Origin: Panulirus ornatus
Lineage: Eukaryota; Arthropoda; Malacostraca; Decapoda; Palinuridae
Direction of reading: 5' to 3'
Assembly (NCBI RefSeq): GCF_036320965.1
Contig: NC_092250.1
Span: 12,504,600-12,568,599 of the forward strand
Length of the DNA stretch: 64,000 bases
Part shown: positions 22,573-32,478 of the stretch, in pieces
Layout: each line of letters starts with the position of its first letter
How positions within the stretch are numbered: position 1 is the first letter of the stretch
Translations under genes and position numbers: made by a program
Notes under the pieces: model-generated
The model's input: the letters and a program-made list of their open reading frames with translations, nothing else
Databases searched by the model: none
Told to the model about the DNA's origin: nothing

Positions 22573-23690
22573 TATTAGGTACAGTAGGGTTGAGGGTCAT
22601 GTCAGTTGGGAGGTAAGTTTGAATGGAGAAAAGCTGGAGGAAGTGAAGTGTTTGTAGATATCTTGGAGTGGATCTGGCAGCGGATGGAACCATGGAAGCG
22701 GAAGTGAATCATAGGGTGGGGGAGGGGGGCGAAAATTCTGGGAGCCTTGAAGAATGTTTGAAAGTCGAGAACAATATCTCGGAAAGCAAAAATGGGTATT
22801 TTTGAAGGAATAGTGGTTCCAACAATGTTGTATGGTTGCGAGGCGTGGGCTATGGATAGAGTTGTGCGCAGGAGGGTGGATGTGCTGGAAATGAGATGTT
22901 TGAGGACAATATGTGGTGTGAGGTGGTTTGATCGAGTAAGTAATGTAAGGGTGAGAGAGATGTGTGGAAATAAAAAGAGTGTGGTTGAGAGAGCAGAAGA
23001 GGATTTTTTGAAATGGTTTGGTCACATGGAGAAAATGAGTGGGGAAAGATTGACCAAGAGGATATATGTGTCGGAGGTGGAGGGAACGAGGAGAAGTGGG
23101 AGACCAAATTGGAAGGGGGAAAGATTGAGTGAAAAAGATTTTGAGTGATCAGGGCCTGAACATGCAGGAGGGTGAAAGGCGTGTAAGGAATAGAGTGAAT
23201 TGGAACGATGTGGTATACCGGGGTCGCCGTGCTGTCAATGGATTGAACCAGGGCATGTGAAGCGTCTGGGGTAAACCATGCAAAGCGTGTGGGGCCTGGA
23301 TGTGGAAAGGGAGCTGTGGTTTCGGTGCATTATTACATGACAGCTAGAGACTGAGTATGAACGAATGGGGCGTTTGGTGTTTTTCCTAGCGCTATCTCAC
23401 ACACATGAGGGGGGAGGGGTTTGTTATTCCATGTGTGGCAAGGTGGCGATGGGAACAAATAAAGGCAGACTATGAATTATGTACATGTGTATATATGTAT
23501 ATGTCTGTGTGTGTATATATATGTATACATTGAGATGTATAGGTATGTATATTTTGTGTGTGTGGACATGTATGTATATACATGTGTATATGGGCGGGTT
23601 GGGCCATTCTTTCGTCTGTTTCCTTGCGCTACCTCGCAAACGCGGGAGACAGCGACAAAGCAAAATAAAATATAATAAATAATATATATA
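22569..23690 (+). mobile_element. RTE-like LINE copy D, 5'-truncated, frameshifted
   Basis: Begins at KVIRYSRVEG immediately after (TA)n and continues to the end of the 3' UTR (terminal GGGAGACAGCGACAAAGC near 23645-23662) and a short AT-rich tail. The ORF is broken: after KLEEVKC the sequence TGTTTGTAGATAT has one extra base compared with TGTTTTAGATAT in E, H, I and P. Copy F carries the same insertion. A further frameshift lies at GGGGGGCGAAAATT near 22725, and another near 23110 (GGAAGGGGGAAAGATTG). Confidence 0.9.
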
Positions 23691-23853
23691 CCCAAGCCTA
23701 AATCATGTACCAGTTTCATCGACCAGTTCCCAGGGGTGAATGAACAGCTGGATTGATTATGGACCACATGCCACAAGCAGGACTCGATCCTATGGGCGGG
23801 TTCGTGAATGTGTCACAGCCAGGAATGCTGACCATAACACCACGGAGGCCCAC
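23691..23853 (-). mobile_element. tRNA-derived SINE
   Basis: On the minus strand a tRNA-like head runs from 23851 to about 23777. It has an A box at 23832-23844 (TGGTGTTATGGTCAGC) and a B box at 23780-23790 (GGATCGAGTCC); internal promoters of this kind recruit RNA polymerase III. A tRNA-unrelated body follows (CCAGCTGTTCATTCACCCC, then GTACATGATTTAGG) and ends at the (TA)n tail of copy D. The body's AGCTGTTC...CCC block is also present in the SINEs at 24376 and 35568. The cloverleaf is not intact enough for a tRNA gene. Confidence 0.7.
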
Positions 23854-24375
23854 ATCTCCTCTCTCTCACCCATAAGTGACACCTGGGGTGTCTAACAGAC
23901 GATAACCAGCCTGGATAACTCAGAGACACACACATGGAAATCAGATCACAGTAGTTCGATGTGGTCATTTTGGACTGAGAAAACCGGATGTTGAATACGA
24001 TCATCAGTGAACCAATTGACCAAAGACTCGTATGGAGGTAAAGGTAAAGGAATTGTTTACGGATAATTGGCCATCGGGATGTCTTGTTTTACTCATCTTA
24101 GGTGTAGAAAGCCTTCGTATAAAATCAGCTTGAGTGGACTACGATTTAGGAAAGTAAACTCTGCAATACCGATTGTAGTTTGATCATAGGAAGCCAGACA
24201 CAGCGTCCTCTGACCTCGACATACCCACTGTGCAAGCCATTAGTACACGTAGAAAACATTGTGCGGTACAGGCTGCCGGCAGAATTTAATAGGGACATTC
24301 ATATTCATGGCCATAATTTGTCATTCACAACCAAAAGTTATAAGGCTTTTAGTCAGAGTCTGAGTATACTATGAA

Positions 24376-24558
24376 TGAATGCACGAGCCACACTTGGGTT
24401 CGATTCCCGGGAGCGGTAAGCGGCTCACAGTTAATCCTAGCTGTTCTCCCTCCCCTAGGGGTATCTAGCTTAGGGCTGGGATATGACTTTTTATCAAGGA
24501 TACATGAGGGAGTCATGTTTGGGGCTTTAAATCGCTTTAGCCGTCTCACCTAAGAAAA
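24376..24558 (+). mobile_element. tRNA-derived SINE, 5'-truncated
   Basis: A perfect B box GGTTCGATTCC at 24397-24407 within a T-arm-like TTGGG...CCCGG is followed by a body with TAGCTGTTCTCCCTCCCCTA, the counterpart of AGCTGTTCATCCTTCCCTAA in the SINE at 35568, and a terminal A run near 24554-24562. The A-box half of the head is missing. Confidence 0.6.
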
Positions 24559-24879
24559 AAAAAGAGAAAATGATCAATGAAAATTTATATGATTATTGAA
24601 CTTAAATCTTTCCTGGAATTTATTTGCTGTGTTCTCGAGAAATCTCAAAGCCATTTCTATGCAGGTGAATTGGTAATGTTGGCCAATTTATTCCATGTCG
24701 GGACATTTCTCGTTAGTATCTTGCAATGCAAACACTTGTGTTAGGGTTTTCATAACAGTTAACACAATGGCCTACGTTATGTATACGTTTGCTGGACCGC
24801 TTTTGCTACGCTAATTTTTCGCCTGGCTCCGACGCGTCCCCAAGGACTATGGCTTACATGATTGTGTTACTACTAATAC
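24559..24879. other. no recognisable feature
   Basis: Nothing recognised. Confidence 0.3.
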
Positions 24880-26797
24880 TGCTACTACTCGTATCTCCTG
24901 CGTGTCGTAAAAGGCGGCTAAGATGGGCAGGGGCAGGGAGCTAGAAACCCATTCTTTCGTATCTTCTCACCTCCCAAAAAACTGGGAACAGAACAGAGAG
25001 CTTAAACGAGGAGTGACTCTCGAAGGCTCAGTCTGGGGAGTGTGAATGCACATGGATGTAGAGAGGGTCAGGAGGAGGGAGATATAGAGAGGGGAACGTG
25101 GATTTTCTAGCTCTGAGGGAAGGGGTTCCGAAGAATGGCTTGGAAATGTTCTAGAGGTAAATTCTGGGATTAGTGGGAGGGCTAAAGCTAAAGAGAGGAT
25201 GCGGGAATGAGTTCTGAACTGATGTGGGTTGCAAATGAAGGTAGATAACGAGAGGTGAGTGACCGTCATTGCTTAGGCACCTGATGGCATGAGGAATGAG
25301 GAAGTGAAGCGGGTAATTTAGGGAGGGAGGAGCTGAGCGAGTGCTTCAACAATTTTGTTTTAAGGGATCGAGTATTAGCGGTTGGGGATATGAATGGAAG
25401 AGTGCCTGATGTGGTAGTAGAGGGTATAATTAAGGACGTGAAGCACTCGGTGTAAATGGAAATGGCGAACAGCTTGAAGATATGTGTGCTGAGGAAAAGA
25501 TTGGTGATATACTTGGTTTCAAAAAAGGTGCATAACTAAGTCTACGAGGGTGAGCGTAGTTGGGGTCAAGGACATTATTGGTTTGCATACCCTGAAAAAC
25601 TGTTGGATGTGAACGTGCTTAGAGGGGCAGCTAGTGGGATGAATGGTCATTTCTTGGTGGGGGTAGATATGAAAATTCGTTGTTCCTTAAGGAAAAGAGA
25701 ACACCAGTGGGAAACGGGTAGTGAGAGGGAGTGAACGTAGCAAAGAATATTCTCTGCAAAGATATGGAGGAAGACTGGGCGAAGAGTGGCATAAGGTGCG
25801 AGTAAACCAAATTGTGGGAATGGAAGAGGGGTGGAAGATATATGAGGTAGCATTGCTTCCATGTGCGGGTGAAGTCTGTGGTATTCGGAAGGTGGGATAT
25901 ACGCATTTGAGAAAGGAACTTCAAGTTGCTGTTGTAAGCTGAAAGAAAGAGGTATGAGCACTTTATGCTGGGATGGAGTGCGTGGCATTGAGAGATGTAG
26001 AAGAGAGAGTGGTAGAGGGTCATGAAGAAGTTGCAGAGTAACGAGAGATGGGCTGAGAGATTATTGACAGACTTTAAGGAGAGTATGTTTTGGATGGAGG
26101 TAAACAGTGTGAATGAGAATAAAGAAGAGCATCAGTGAGGGAAGCAGACTGGAAACAGATGTCAGTCAAAGAATAAGAAAAAAGAAGTTGGATTGAGTAT
26201 TCATGGGGATGACAGAGTGTTGGATGACAGGTGTATTGCACGAGATATGCTGACCGAGGGAGTCATTGGCGAATGATTTGGTGAAAGGAGAAGAGGTGGT
26301 GAAAGACTTGCATTAGATAAAGTGGGGCAAAGCAACTGGTGTGGATGGAGTAACTGTTTGATTTGTCAAAAAAACGGGGTGATAGTGATGTTGATTGATT
26401 AGTCAGGATCTTTAATGAAAGTATGGCTCAAGGTAAGGTATCTAAGCACCAGTAGAATTATTTTTCTTTACATAAAGGCAAAGGGGACAAACATGAATAC
26501 TGTTGAGTATACCTGGTAGATTGTATGGCAAAGTGGTAACTGAAAGGTGATGACACAGACAGAGCGTAGGAAAGGGGAAGCAACACTGTATCCTTAGAAA
26601 TGGAAGAGGATGTGTGGATAGGTATTTTGTCTGAAAAATAAAAAGTGTGAAAAGTAAGATGAGAAAAGGGGGATTCGTATGTGGCATTCATGGATCTGGA
26701 GCAAGCAGCATATAGTAGGGTTGACAGAGATATGTTATGGTGGATGCTACGAAAATATGATGCGGAAGTAAAGCTGCTACATGCAGTAAAGGTAGTA

Positions 26798-26862
<65 letters not shown>

Positions 26863-27790
26863 AAGGAAAGGATGAGGCAGTGTTTTTCCGGGTGAAGGTG
26901 GACCTGCGTCAAGGGGTGTGTAATGTTACCACGGGTGTTTAGTTTGCTTGTGGATGAAGTGGTGAGGTAGGTAAATGCGAGGGTCTTGGAGAGAGAGGCG
27001 GATCTATAGTATACAGGGGGTAGGAAGGGGGGATGGGAGGTGTGTCCACTGCTGTTTGCGGATGATGCAATACTTATGGCAGACTTGAGTGAGAAACTGC
27101 AGAATCTGGTGTCGGAGTTTCTGAGATCGTATAAAAGTTGAAAGTTGATGTCAATAAGAGTAAGGTGATGGGATTTAGAAAGGGATGGAACAGATCGGCT
27201 TGAGTGCGAGTCTGCTTGGGAAGAACGTGGTGGAAATGGAGTGCTTCAGGTATCTGGAAGTGGTTTTGGCAGTGGATCGAATAATGGAAGCTAAAGTGAA
27301 CTATAGGGTGGGTGAGGGGGGGGCAAAAGGTCCTGAATGCAATGATGAGTACGTGAGGTCAAGGATGGTTATGTATGATGGTATGATAGTCTCAGCAATG
27401 TCGTATGGACGCGAGTTGTTGGCTCTAAGTGGTAAAGGAAGGAAGTGGGTGAATATTGTGGAATTGAAGTGGTGTGAGGAACTTTGTGTAAGTGGAAGCA
27501 GTGTAAGAGACGGGTGAGGTAGTAAGCAAAGTATGATAGAGAGAGCTGAGCAGCAGGATGTGCTGTAATGGCTTGTAAGTATGGAGAGGATGAGCGAAGA
27601 GAGAAGGAAAAAAAAAAAGATATACGTGTCATAAGTGGATGGGGCAAGGAAGAGGAGGAGACTAATGAGAGGGAGGGGATGAAGTGGAAGAGGCTCCTAA
27701 TCATCGGAGCCCAAACATGCAGGAGAGTGAGAGGCATGCATGGGATAGAGCTAGATTGGGATGGTATTAAGTGGAATAGTCAGTGTGGAT
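24880..27790 (+). mobile_element. RTE-like LINE copy L, near full length and old
   Basis: Starts with the 5' UTR block (TCCTGCGTGTCGTAAAAGGC, then CTCGAAGGCTCAG, also seen upstream of the ORF in copy K). Endonuclease remnants include GDMNGRV near 25390-25410. The linker VRVNQIVGMEEGW...GEVCGIRKVGYTHLRK (25795-25920) matches VRANDIRGVGEEW...GACGMRKVGGGHIRK of copy K. RT motif A appears as AFMDLEQAAYSRVDRD near 26682-26730, motif C as LLFADDAILMAD near 27051-27085, then ECFRYLEVVLAVD (27240-27275). A (GT)n expansion at 26800-26858 sits in the ACVRVRRE position. Numerous indels and stops make it a pseudogene much older than copies A-I. The end is set near 27790, after a block containing CCCAAACATGCAGGAGAGTG. 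Confidence 0.75.
26800..26858. repeat. (GT)n microsatellite within LINE copy L
   Basis: About 29 GT units expanded at the position where intact copies read TGTGTACGTGTAGGAAGAG. Confidence 0.95.
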
Positions 27791-28720
27791 ATCAGAGACT
27801 AGTGGAATGTTACTTGATCTTCCTAGTTGACATATGTACGTTTACCTCTGTGGCATAATGTACAGGCTAATAAAATTCTCGTCATAAGCTGTTGACCAGC
27901 ATAGCATATCATATTCGTAATGTGAATTTAGGTATTTCTCCCGAAAAGCATAGAGAAGGTGAGGGGGATATCTTGACCCTGTTCAGATGTATCTTTGTTT
28001 GGCCCTCAAGGACCTCGACGTTGACTGTTGCCTCGGGGAACTTGGAGGGACGAGCGGATGATTAGCGAGAAATGTCGCCCTTGTCCCATAACTCTGGTTA
28101 ATTGTGATTAACTAGCGAACGAGTTTCGTGACACTGGTTAATCATTGTAAATACTGTATGAGTTCCGCAGCTCGAACTGATCGCGACAGATGGTGAACCA
28201 GTTTAGTTAATCGTATCAGATGAATCGTAATAGATATTGCACCCGTTTCGTGCCTCCTGTGAGTAATGATTAGTGAAGATGGCAGCCATTTCGTGACACT
28301 GATTTCGTGACCGATTGATCGGGGACGATGGAACGCCAGTTCTGAGCTTCAGATTAAATGTTTTGAACGTTGCTCAAGTCTCACGCCTCATTACTCATGG
28401 TACTTGGGATAATCGTGGTAGATAGGCATCAACCTCATGCCTCACAATCATTGTGGTAGATGATGTGATCAATCGCGTTATCTGCGTTAACGATTAGGTC
28501 AATATTAATCGTGGTAGCTGTTGGGATCGTCACACGTCTTTGGGTTGATCGTGTTATTTAGCCTCGGTTGATCGTAGTCAGTGTTGTGCCACTGATCGAT
28601 GGTGGAAGTTGTTGTGCGAGTCTGATGGATCATTGACCATGATAGATGATGCACCACTCAAGTGTCTCGCTCAACGTTGCTGGATGTTTGATCAGTTCTG
28701 CGCCTCCGACGGTACTCATG

Positions 28721-28722
<2 letters not shown>
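27791..28722. repeat. degenerate repeat-like region, no gene
   Basis: Recurring words such as TTTCGTGACACTG, TAATCGT, GGTTAAT and GATCGTGGTAG spaced roughly 50-60 bp apart suggest an old, diverged minisatellite from about 28060 to 28600. No coding feature is recognised. Confidence 0.35.

Positions 28723-28791
<69 letters not shown>
28723..28791. repeat. (TA)n tail
   Basis: About 34 TA units at the 3' side of the minus-strand short element at 28793. Confidence 0.97.
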
Positions 28792-28792
<1 letters not shown>

Positions 28793-28794
<2 letters not shown>

Positions 28795-29021
28795 CTTTTA
28801 AACTATTCGCCATTTCCCGCGTTAGCGAGGTAGCGCTAAGAACAGAGGACTGGGCCTTTTTTGGAATATCCTCAACTGGCCCCCTCTGTTCCTTCTTTTG
28901 GAAAATTTAAAAAAAAAAAAAACGAGAGGGGAGGATTTCCAGCCCCCCGCTCCCTCCCCTTTTAGTCGCCTTCTACGACACGCAGGGAATACGTGGGAAG
29001 TATTCTTAATCCCCTATCCCC

Positions 29022-29025
<4 letters not shown>
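28793..29025 (-). mobile_element. short non-autonomous RTE-derived ('bookend') element 1
   Basis: On the minus strand the element starts CCCTGGGGATAGG, passes TGTCGTAGAAGGCGACTAAA, an A-rich centre, GTTCTTAGCGCTACCTCGC and ends GGGAAATGGCGAATAG before (TA)n. The first about 110 bp match the 5' UTR of RTE copy K and the last about 25 bp match the RTE 3' terminus. It has no ORF. It is inferred to be mobilised in trans by the LINE, as a SINE-like element. Confidence 0.7.

Positions 29026-29116
<91 letters not shown>
29026..29116. repeat. (TA)n between two bookend elements
   Basis: About 45 TA units. It is the tail of the minus-strand element at 29117 and the 5' boundary of the one at 28793. Confidence 0.97.
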
Positions 29117-29120
<4 letters not shown>

Positions 29121-29335
29121 CATATTTGCCATTTCCCGCGTTCGCGAGGTAGCGTTAAGGACAGGGGACTGAGCCTGAGGGAAAATCCTCACTTGGCCCC
29201 CTTCTCTGTTCCTTCTTTTGGAAAATTAAAAACCGGAGGGGAGGATTTCCAGTCCCCCCGCTCTCTCCCCTTTTAGTCGCCTTCTACGACACGCAGGGAA
29301 TACGTGGGAAGCATTCTCTCCACCATATCCTCAGG
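29117..29335 (-). mobile_element. short non-autonomous RTE-derived ('bookend') element 2
   Basis: Same structure as the element at 28793: the 5' block with TGTCGTAGAAGGCGACTAAA, a centre with CCAAAAGAAGGAACAGAG, and a 3' end with CGCGGGAAATGGCAAATATG. It differs from element 1 by scattered substitutions and a shorter A run, so it is an independent copy. Confidence 0.7.
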
Positions 29336-29924
29336 CAAAAATGTTGATGAGGTTAGAGAACGATTTGTGAGGTGAAGTTCACAAGCAAAGATTTCGTCTG
29401 TGTTTTTCACATAATTATGGAGACGAGGCAGATGCTGAAGGACCAGTTCTTACCGGCAGCTGGAGGAGATGTGCCGCCACACGGTCGCAAGTCCCGGATT
29501 TGTTTCATTAACATGCAGAATCCCGAAGGGTGATTATTACACTGAGAGAGGTCATGATTTTCGTTAAAATTGTCTCGAATGTGAGAGGAAGTAATGCCTC
29601 TCCAGGGCCCAGTACAAAGCCTTGGGTTGTCTATCACCCAGGGCGAGACAGACGAGTGTATGTGCTTGGCCTTCACCCATCGCTAGACATAATGCACCAC
29701 TGCAGCTAATTTTTCTTCCCTGCAGGAGACCTATACTGGATATGTATTCTCTTTACAAGAAGTGTATGGCAATGCTACAGCAGTTCATGACCCATTAAGA
29801 AACGGAATAGACTAGTTCGTCTCGGTCTGTTACCCATCGCAAGATATATATTGGGCCAATGTAATGGTCTAGACAAGATTAACTCTTTACCCACGTGGCG
29901 ATATGCCAGCATGAAGAATATATG

Positions 29925-29925
<1 letters not shown>
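29336..29925. other. no recognisable feature
   Basis: Unique sequence with no recognised gene or repeat. Confidence 0.35.

Positions 29926-29998
<73 letters not shown>
29926..29998. repeat. (TA)n tail of RTE copy E
   Basis: About 34 TA units. Confidence 0.97.
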
Positions 29999-29999
<1 letters not shown>

Positions 30000-31871
30000 C
30001 ATTTATTTTGCTTTGTCGCTGTCTCCCGCGTTTGCGAGGTAGCGCAAGGAAACAGACGAAAGAAATGGCCCAACCCACCCCCATACACATGTATATACAT
30101 ACACGTCCACACACGCAAATATATATACCTATACATCTCAATGTACACATATATACACACAGAGACACATACATATATACCCATGCACACTATTCACACT
30201 GTCTGCCTTTATCCATTCCCATCGCCACCTCGGCACACATGGAATACCATCCCCCTCCCCCCTCATGTGTGCGAGGTAGCACTAGGAAAAGACAACAAAG
30301 GTCCCATTCGTTCACACTCAGTCTCTAGCTGTCACGCAATAATGCCCGAAACCACAGCTCCCTTTCCACATCCAGGCCACACACAACTTTCCATGGTTTA
30401 CCCCAGACGCTTCACATGCCCTGATTCAATCCACTGACAGCACGTCAACCCCGGTATACCACATCGATCCAATTCACTCTATTCTTTGCCCGCCTTTCAC
30501 CCTCCTGCATGTTCAGGCCCCGATCTTTCAAAATCTTTTTCACTCCATCTTTCCACCTCCAATTTGGTCTCCCACTTCTCCTCGTTCCCTCCACCTCCGA
30601 CACATATATCCTCTTGGTCAATCTTTCCTCACTCATTCTCTCCATGTGCCCAAACCATTTCAAAACACCCTCTTCTGCTCTCTCAACCACGCTCTTTTTA
30701 TTTCCACACATCTCTCTTACCCTTACATTACTTACTCTATCAAACCACCTCACACCACACATTGTCCTCAAACATCTCATTTCCAGCACATCCACCCTCC
30801 TGCGCACAACTCTATCCATAGCCCACGCCTCGCAACCATACAACATTGTTGGAACCACTATTCCTTCAAACATAGCCATTTTTGCTTTCCGATATAATGT
30901 TATCGACTTCCACACATTCTTCAAGGCTCCCAGAATTTTGGCCCCCTCCCCCACCCTATGATTCACTTCCGCTTCCATGGTTCCATCCGCTGCCAGATCC
31001 ACTCCCAGATATCTAAAACACTTTACTTCCTCCAGTTTTTCTCCATTCAAACTTACCTCCCAATTGACTTGACCCTCAACCCTACTGTACCTAATAACCT
31101 TGCTCTTATTCACATTTACTCTTAACTTTCTTCTTTCACACACTTTACCAAACTCAGTCACCAGCTTCTGCAGTTTCTCACATGAATCAGCCACCAGCGC
31201 TGTATCATCAGCGAACAACAACTGACTCACTTCCCAAGCTCTCTCATTCACAACAGACTTCATACTTGCCCCTCTTTCCAAAACTCTTGCATTCACCTCC
31301 CTAACAACCCCATCCATAAACAAATTAAACAACCATGGAGACATCACACACCCCTGCCGCAAACCTACATTCACTGAGAACCAATCACTTTCCTCTCTTC
31401 CTACACGTACACATGCCTTACATCCTCGATAAAAACTTTTCACTGCTTCTGACAACTTGCCTCCCACACTATATATTCTTAATACCTTCCACAGAGCATC
31501 TCTATCAACTCTATCATATGCCTTCTCCTGATCCATAAATGCTACATACAAATCCATTTGCTTTTCTAAGTATTTCTCACATACATTCTTCAAAGCAAAC
31601 AGCTGATCCACACATCCTCTACCACTTCTGAAACCACATTGCTCTTCCCCAATCTGATGCTCTGTACATGCCTTCGCCCTCTCAATCAATGCCCTCCCAT
31701 ATAATTTACCAGGAATACTCAATAAACTTATACCTCTGTAATTTGAGCACTCACTCTTATCCCCTTTGCCTTTGTACAATGGCACTATGCACGCATTCCG
31801 CCAATCCTCAGGCACCTCACCATGAGTCATACATACATTAAATAACCTTACCAACCAGTCAACAATACAAT

Positions 31872-31877
<6 letters not shown>
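29999..31877 (-). mobile_element. RTE-like LINE copy E, longest open copy
   Basis: On the minus strand the copy begins at DCIVDWLVRLFNVCM next to (TA)n at 31878, keeps the ORF open to its natural stop at 30445, and has the complete 3' UTR of about 445 bp. The UTR holds two CTACCTCGC-type blocks (near 30270 and 30040) and the terminal GGGAGACAGCGACAAAGC. It is the best reference copy in the window for the 3' two thirds of the family. The endonuclease and first part of the RT are absent through 5' truncation. Confidence 0.92.
30445..31875 (-). pseudogene. LINE reverse transcriptase, 5'-truncated but otherwise open (copy E)
   Basis: An open frame of at least 469 codons. Counted from the VRLFN start the residues are: RT fingers YKGKGDKSECSNYRG about 27-41; motif A AFMDQEKAYDRVD about 105-117 with Asp108; motif B GLRQG 164-168; motif C FADD 214-217; FRYLG 280-284; MLYGCEAW 337-344; FGHMERM 401-407; GRPNWRWKDG about 428-437. 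The protein would copy LINE RNA at a nicked target site. Motif A reads MDQEKAYD where other copies have MDLEKAYD, and SITLYRKAKMAMF replaces SRTLSRKAKMGMF, so it carries private changes. It lacks the endonuclease and has no start codon of its own, so it is not expected to be autonomous. Confidence 0.85.

Positions 31878-31940
<63 letters not shown>
31878..31940. repeat. (TA)n between RTE copy E and PLE palindrome
   Basis: About 31 TA units abutting the LINE 5' truncation on one side and the PLE terminal sequence on the other. Confidence 0.97.
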
Positions 31941-31944
<4 letters not shown>

Positions 31945-31977
31945 CTATGAGTCCACAGGGAAAACGAAACACGAAAA

Positions 31978-32024
31978 GTTCCCAAGTGCACTTTCGTGTA
32001 ATAATGACATCATCAGGGTAGACA
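31978..32024 (-). ncRNA. hammerhead ribozyme motif, left arm
   Basis: On the minus strand: CTGATGA (complement of 32010-32016), a weak stem II between TGT and ACAC, GAAA (complement of 31992-31995), the octamer AGTGCACT (31985-31992), T, then GGGAAC. Stem I has a mismatch because TACC precedes the core instead of TCCC. Likely weak or inactive as a monomer. Confidence 0.6.
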
Positions 32025-32159
32025 CAAGAGAGAAATATAAGTCAGTTGATATACATCGAAGAGACGAAGCTAGGACGCCATTTGGTAAACATGTTTACCA
32101 AATGGTGTCCTAGCTTCTTCTCTTCGATGTATATCAACTGACTGATATATTTCTCTCTT

Positions 32160-32207
32160 GTGTCTCCCCTGATGATGATTATTACACGAAAGTGCACTTG
32201 GGAACTT
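32160..32207 (+). ncRNA. hammerhead ribozyme motif, right arm
   Basis: TCCC (32165-32168), CTGATGA (32169-32175), a shortened stem II (TG lost compared with the motif at 35481), GAAA (32188-32191), AGTGCACT (32191-32198), T32199, GGGA (32200-32203). Stem I pairs TCCC with GGGA. The predicted cleavage site is after T32199. The shortened stem II probably weakens it. Confidence 0.62.
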
Positions 32208-32272
32208 TTCGTGCTTCATTTTCCCCGTGGACTCATAGGAATATCTTGATCACGCGCAAAATTGTGATCCTT

Positions 32273-32277
<5 letters not shown>

Positions 32278-32346
<69 letters not shown>
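32278..32346. repeat. (TA)n tail
   Basis: About 34 TA units at the 3' side of the minus-strand bookend element at 32347. Confidence 0.97.
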
Positions 32347-32348
<2 letters not shown>

Positions 32349-32478
32349 TTTCTTTTTCTTTCATACTATTCGCCATTTCCCGCCTCAGCGAGGTAGCGTT
32401 AAGAACAGAGGGCCTCTGAGGGAGTATCCTCACCCGGTCCCCTTCTCTGTTCCTCCTTTTGAAAAAAAAAAAAAAAAA
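32347..32478 (-). mobile_element. bookend element 3, 5'-truncated
   Basis: On the minus strand an A run is followed by AGGAGGAACAGAGAAGGGGA, then GCTACCTCGCTGAGGCGGGA and ATGGCGAATAGT before (TA)n. The 5' block shared with the LINE is missing, so only the central and 3' parts were inserted. Confidence 0.65.

Larger units (their letters stand above)
31941..32242. mobile_element. inverted dimer of PLE termini (302-bp palindrome)
   Basis: Two copies of the PLE terminal sequence lie head-to-head. ATTCCTATGAGTCCAC opens the left arm and GTGGACTCATAGGAAT closes the right arm. The centre, 32078-32105, is a perfect 28-bp palindrome around GGTAAACATGTTTACC. The arms are symmetric about 32091/32092 over 151 bp each but differ at scattered sites (CACAGGG/CCCCGTG, GACGAAGC/GCTTCTTC, and so on), so they have diverged since formation or were never identical. 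Each arm has one hammerhead motif, in opposite orientations. No ORF is present. PLEs are known to carry terminal repeats in various orientations; an inverted dimer without an interior is unusual. Confidence 0.85.

Noticed and set aside
24397..24407. B-box sequence considered as a tRNA gene
   Set aside because: No acceptor stem, D arm or A box can be drawn upstream, and the body matches other SINE copies. It is treated as a tRNA-derived SINE.
30486..30961. Open frames of 111-150 codons on the strand opposite the LINE ORF (HPPACSGPDHTKSFSLHLS and similar), recurring at each copy
   Set aside because: They are antisense shadows of the conserved C-terminal LINE coding region and recur only because the element does.
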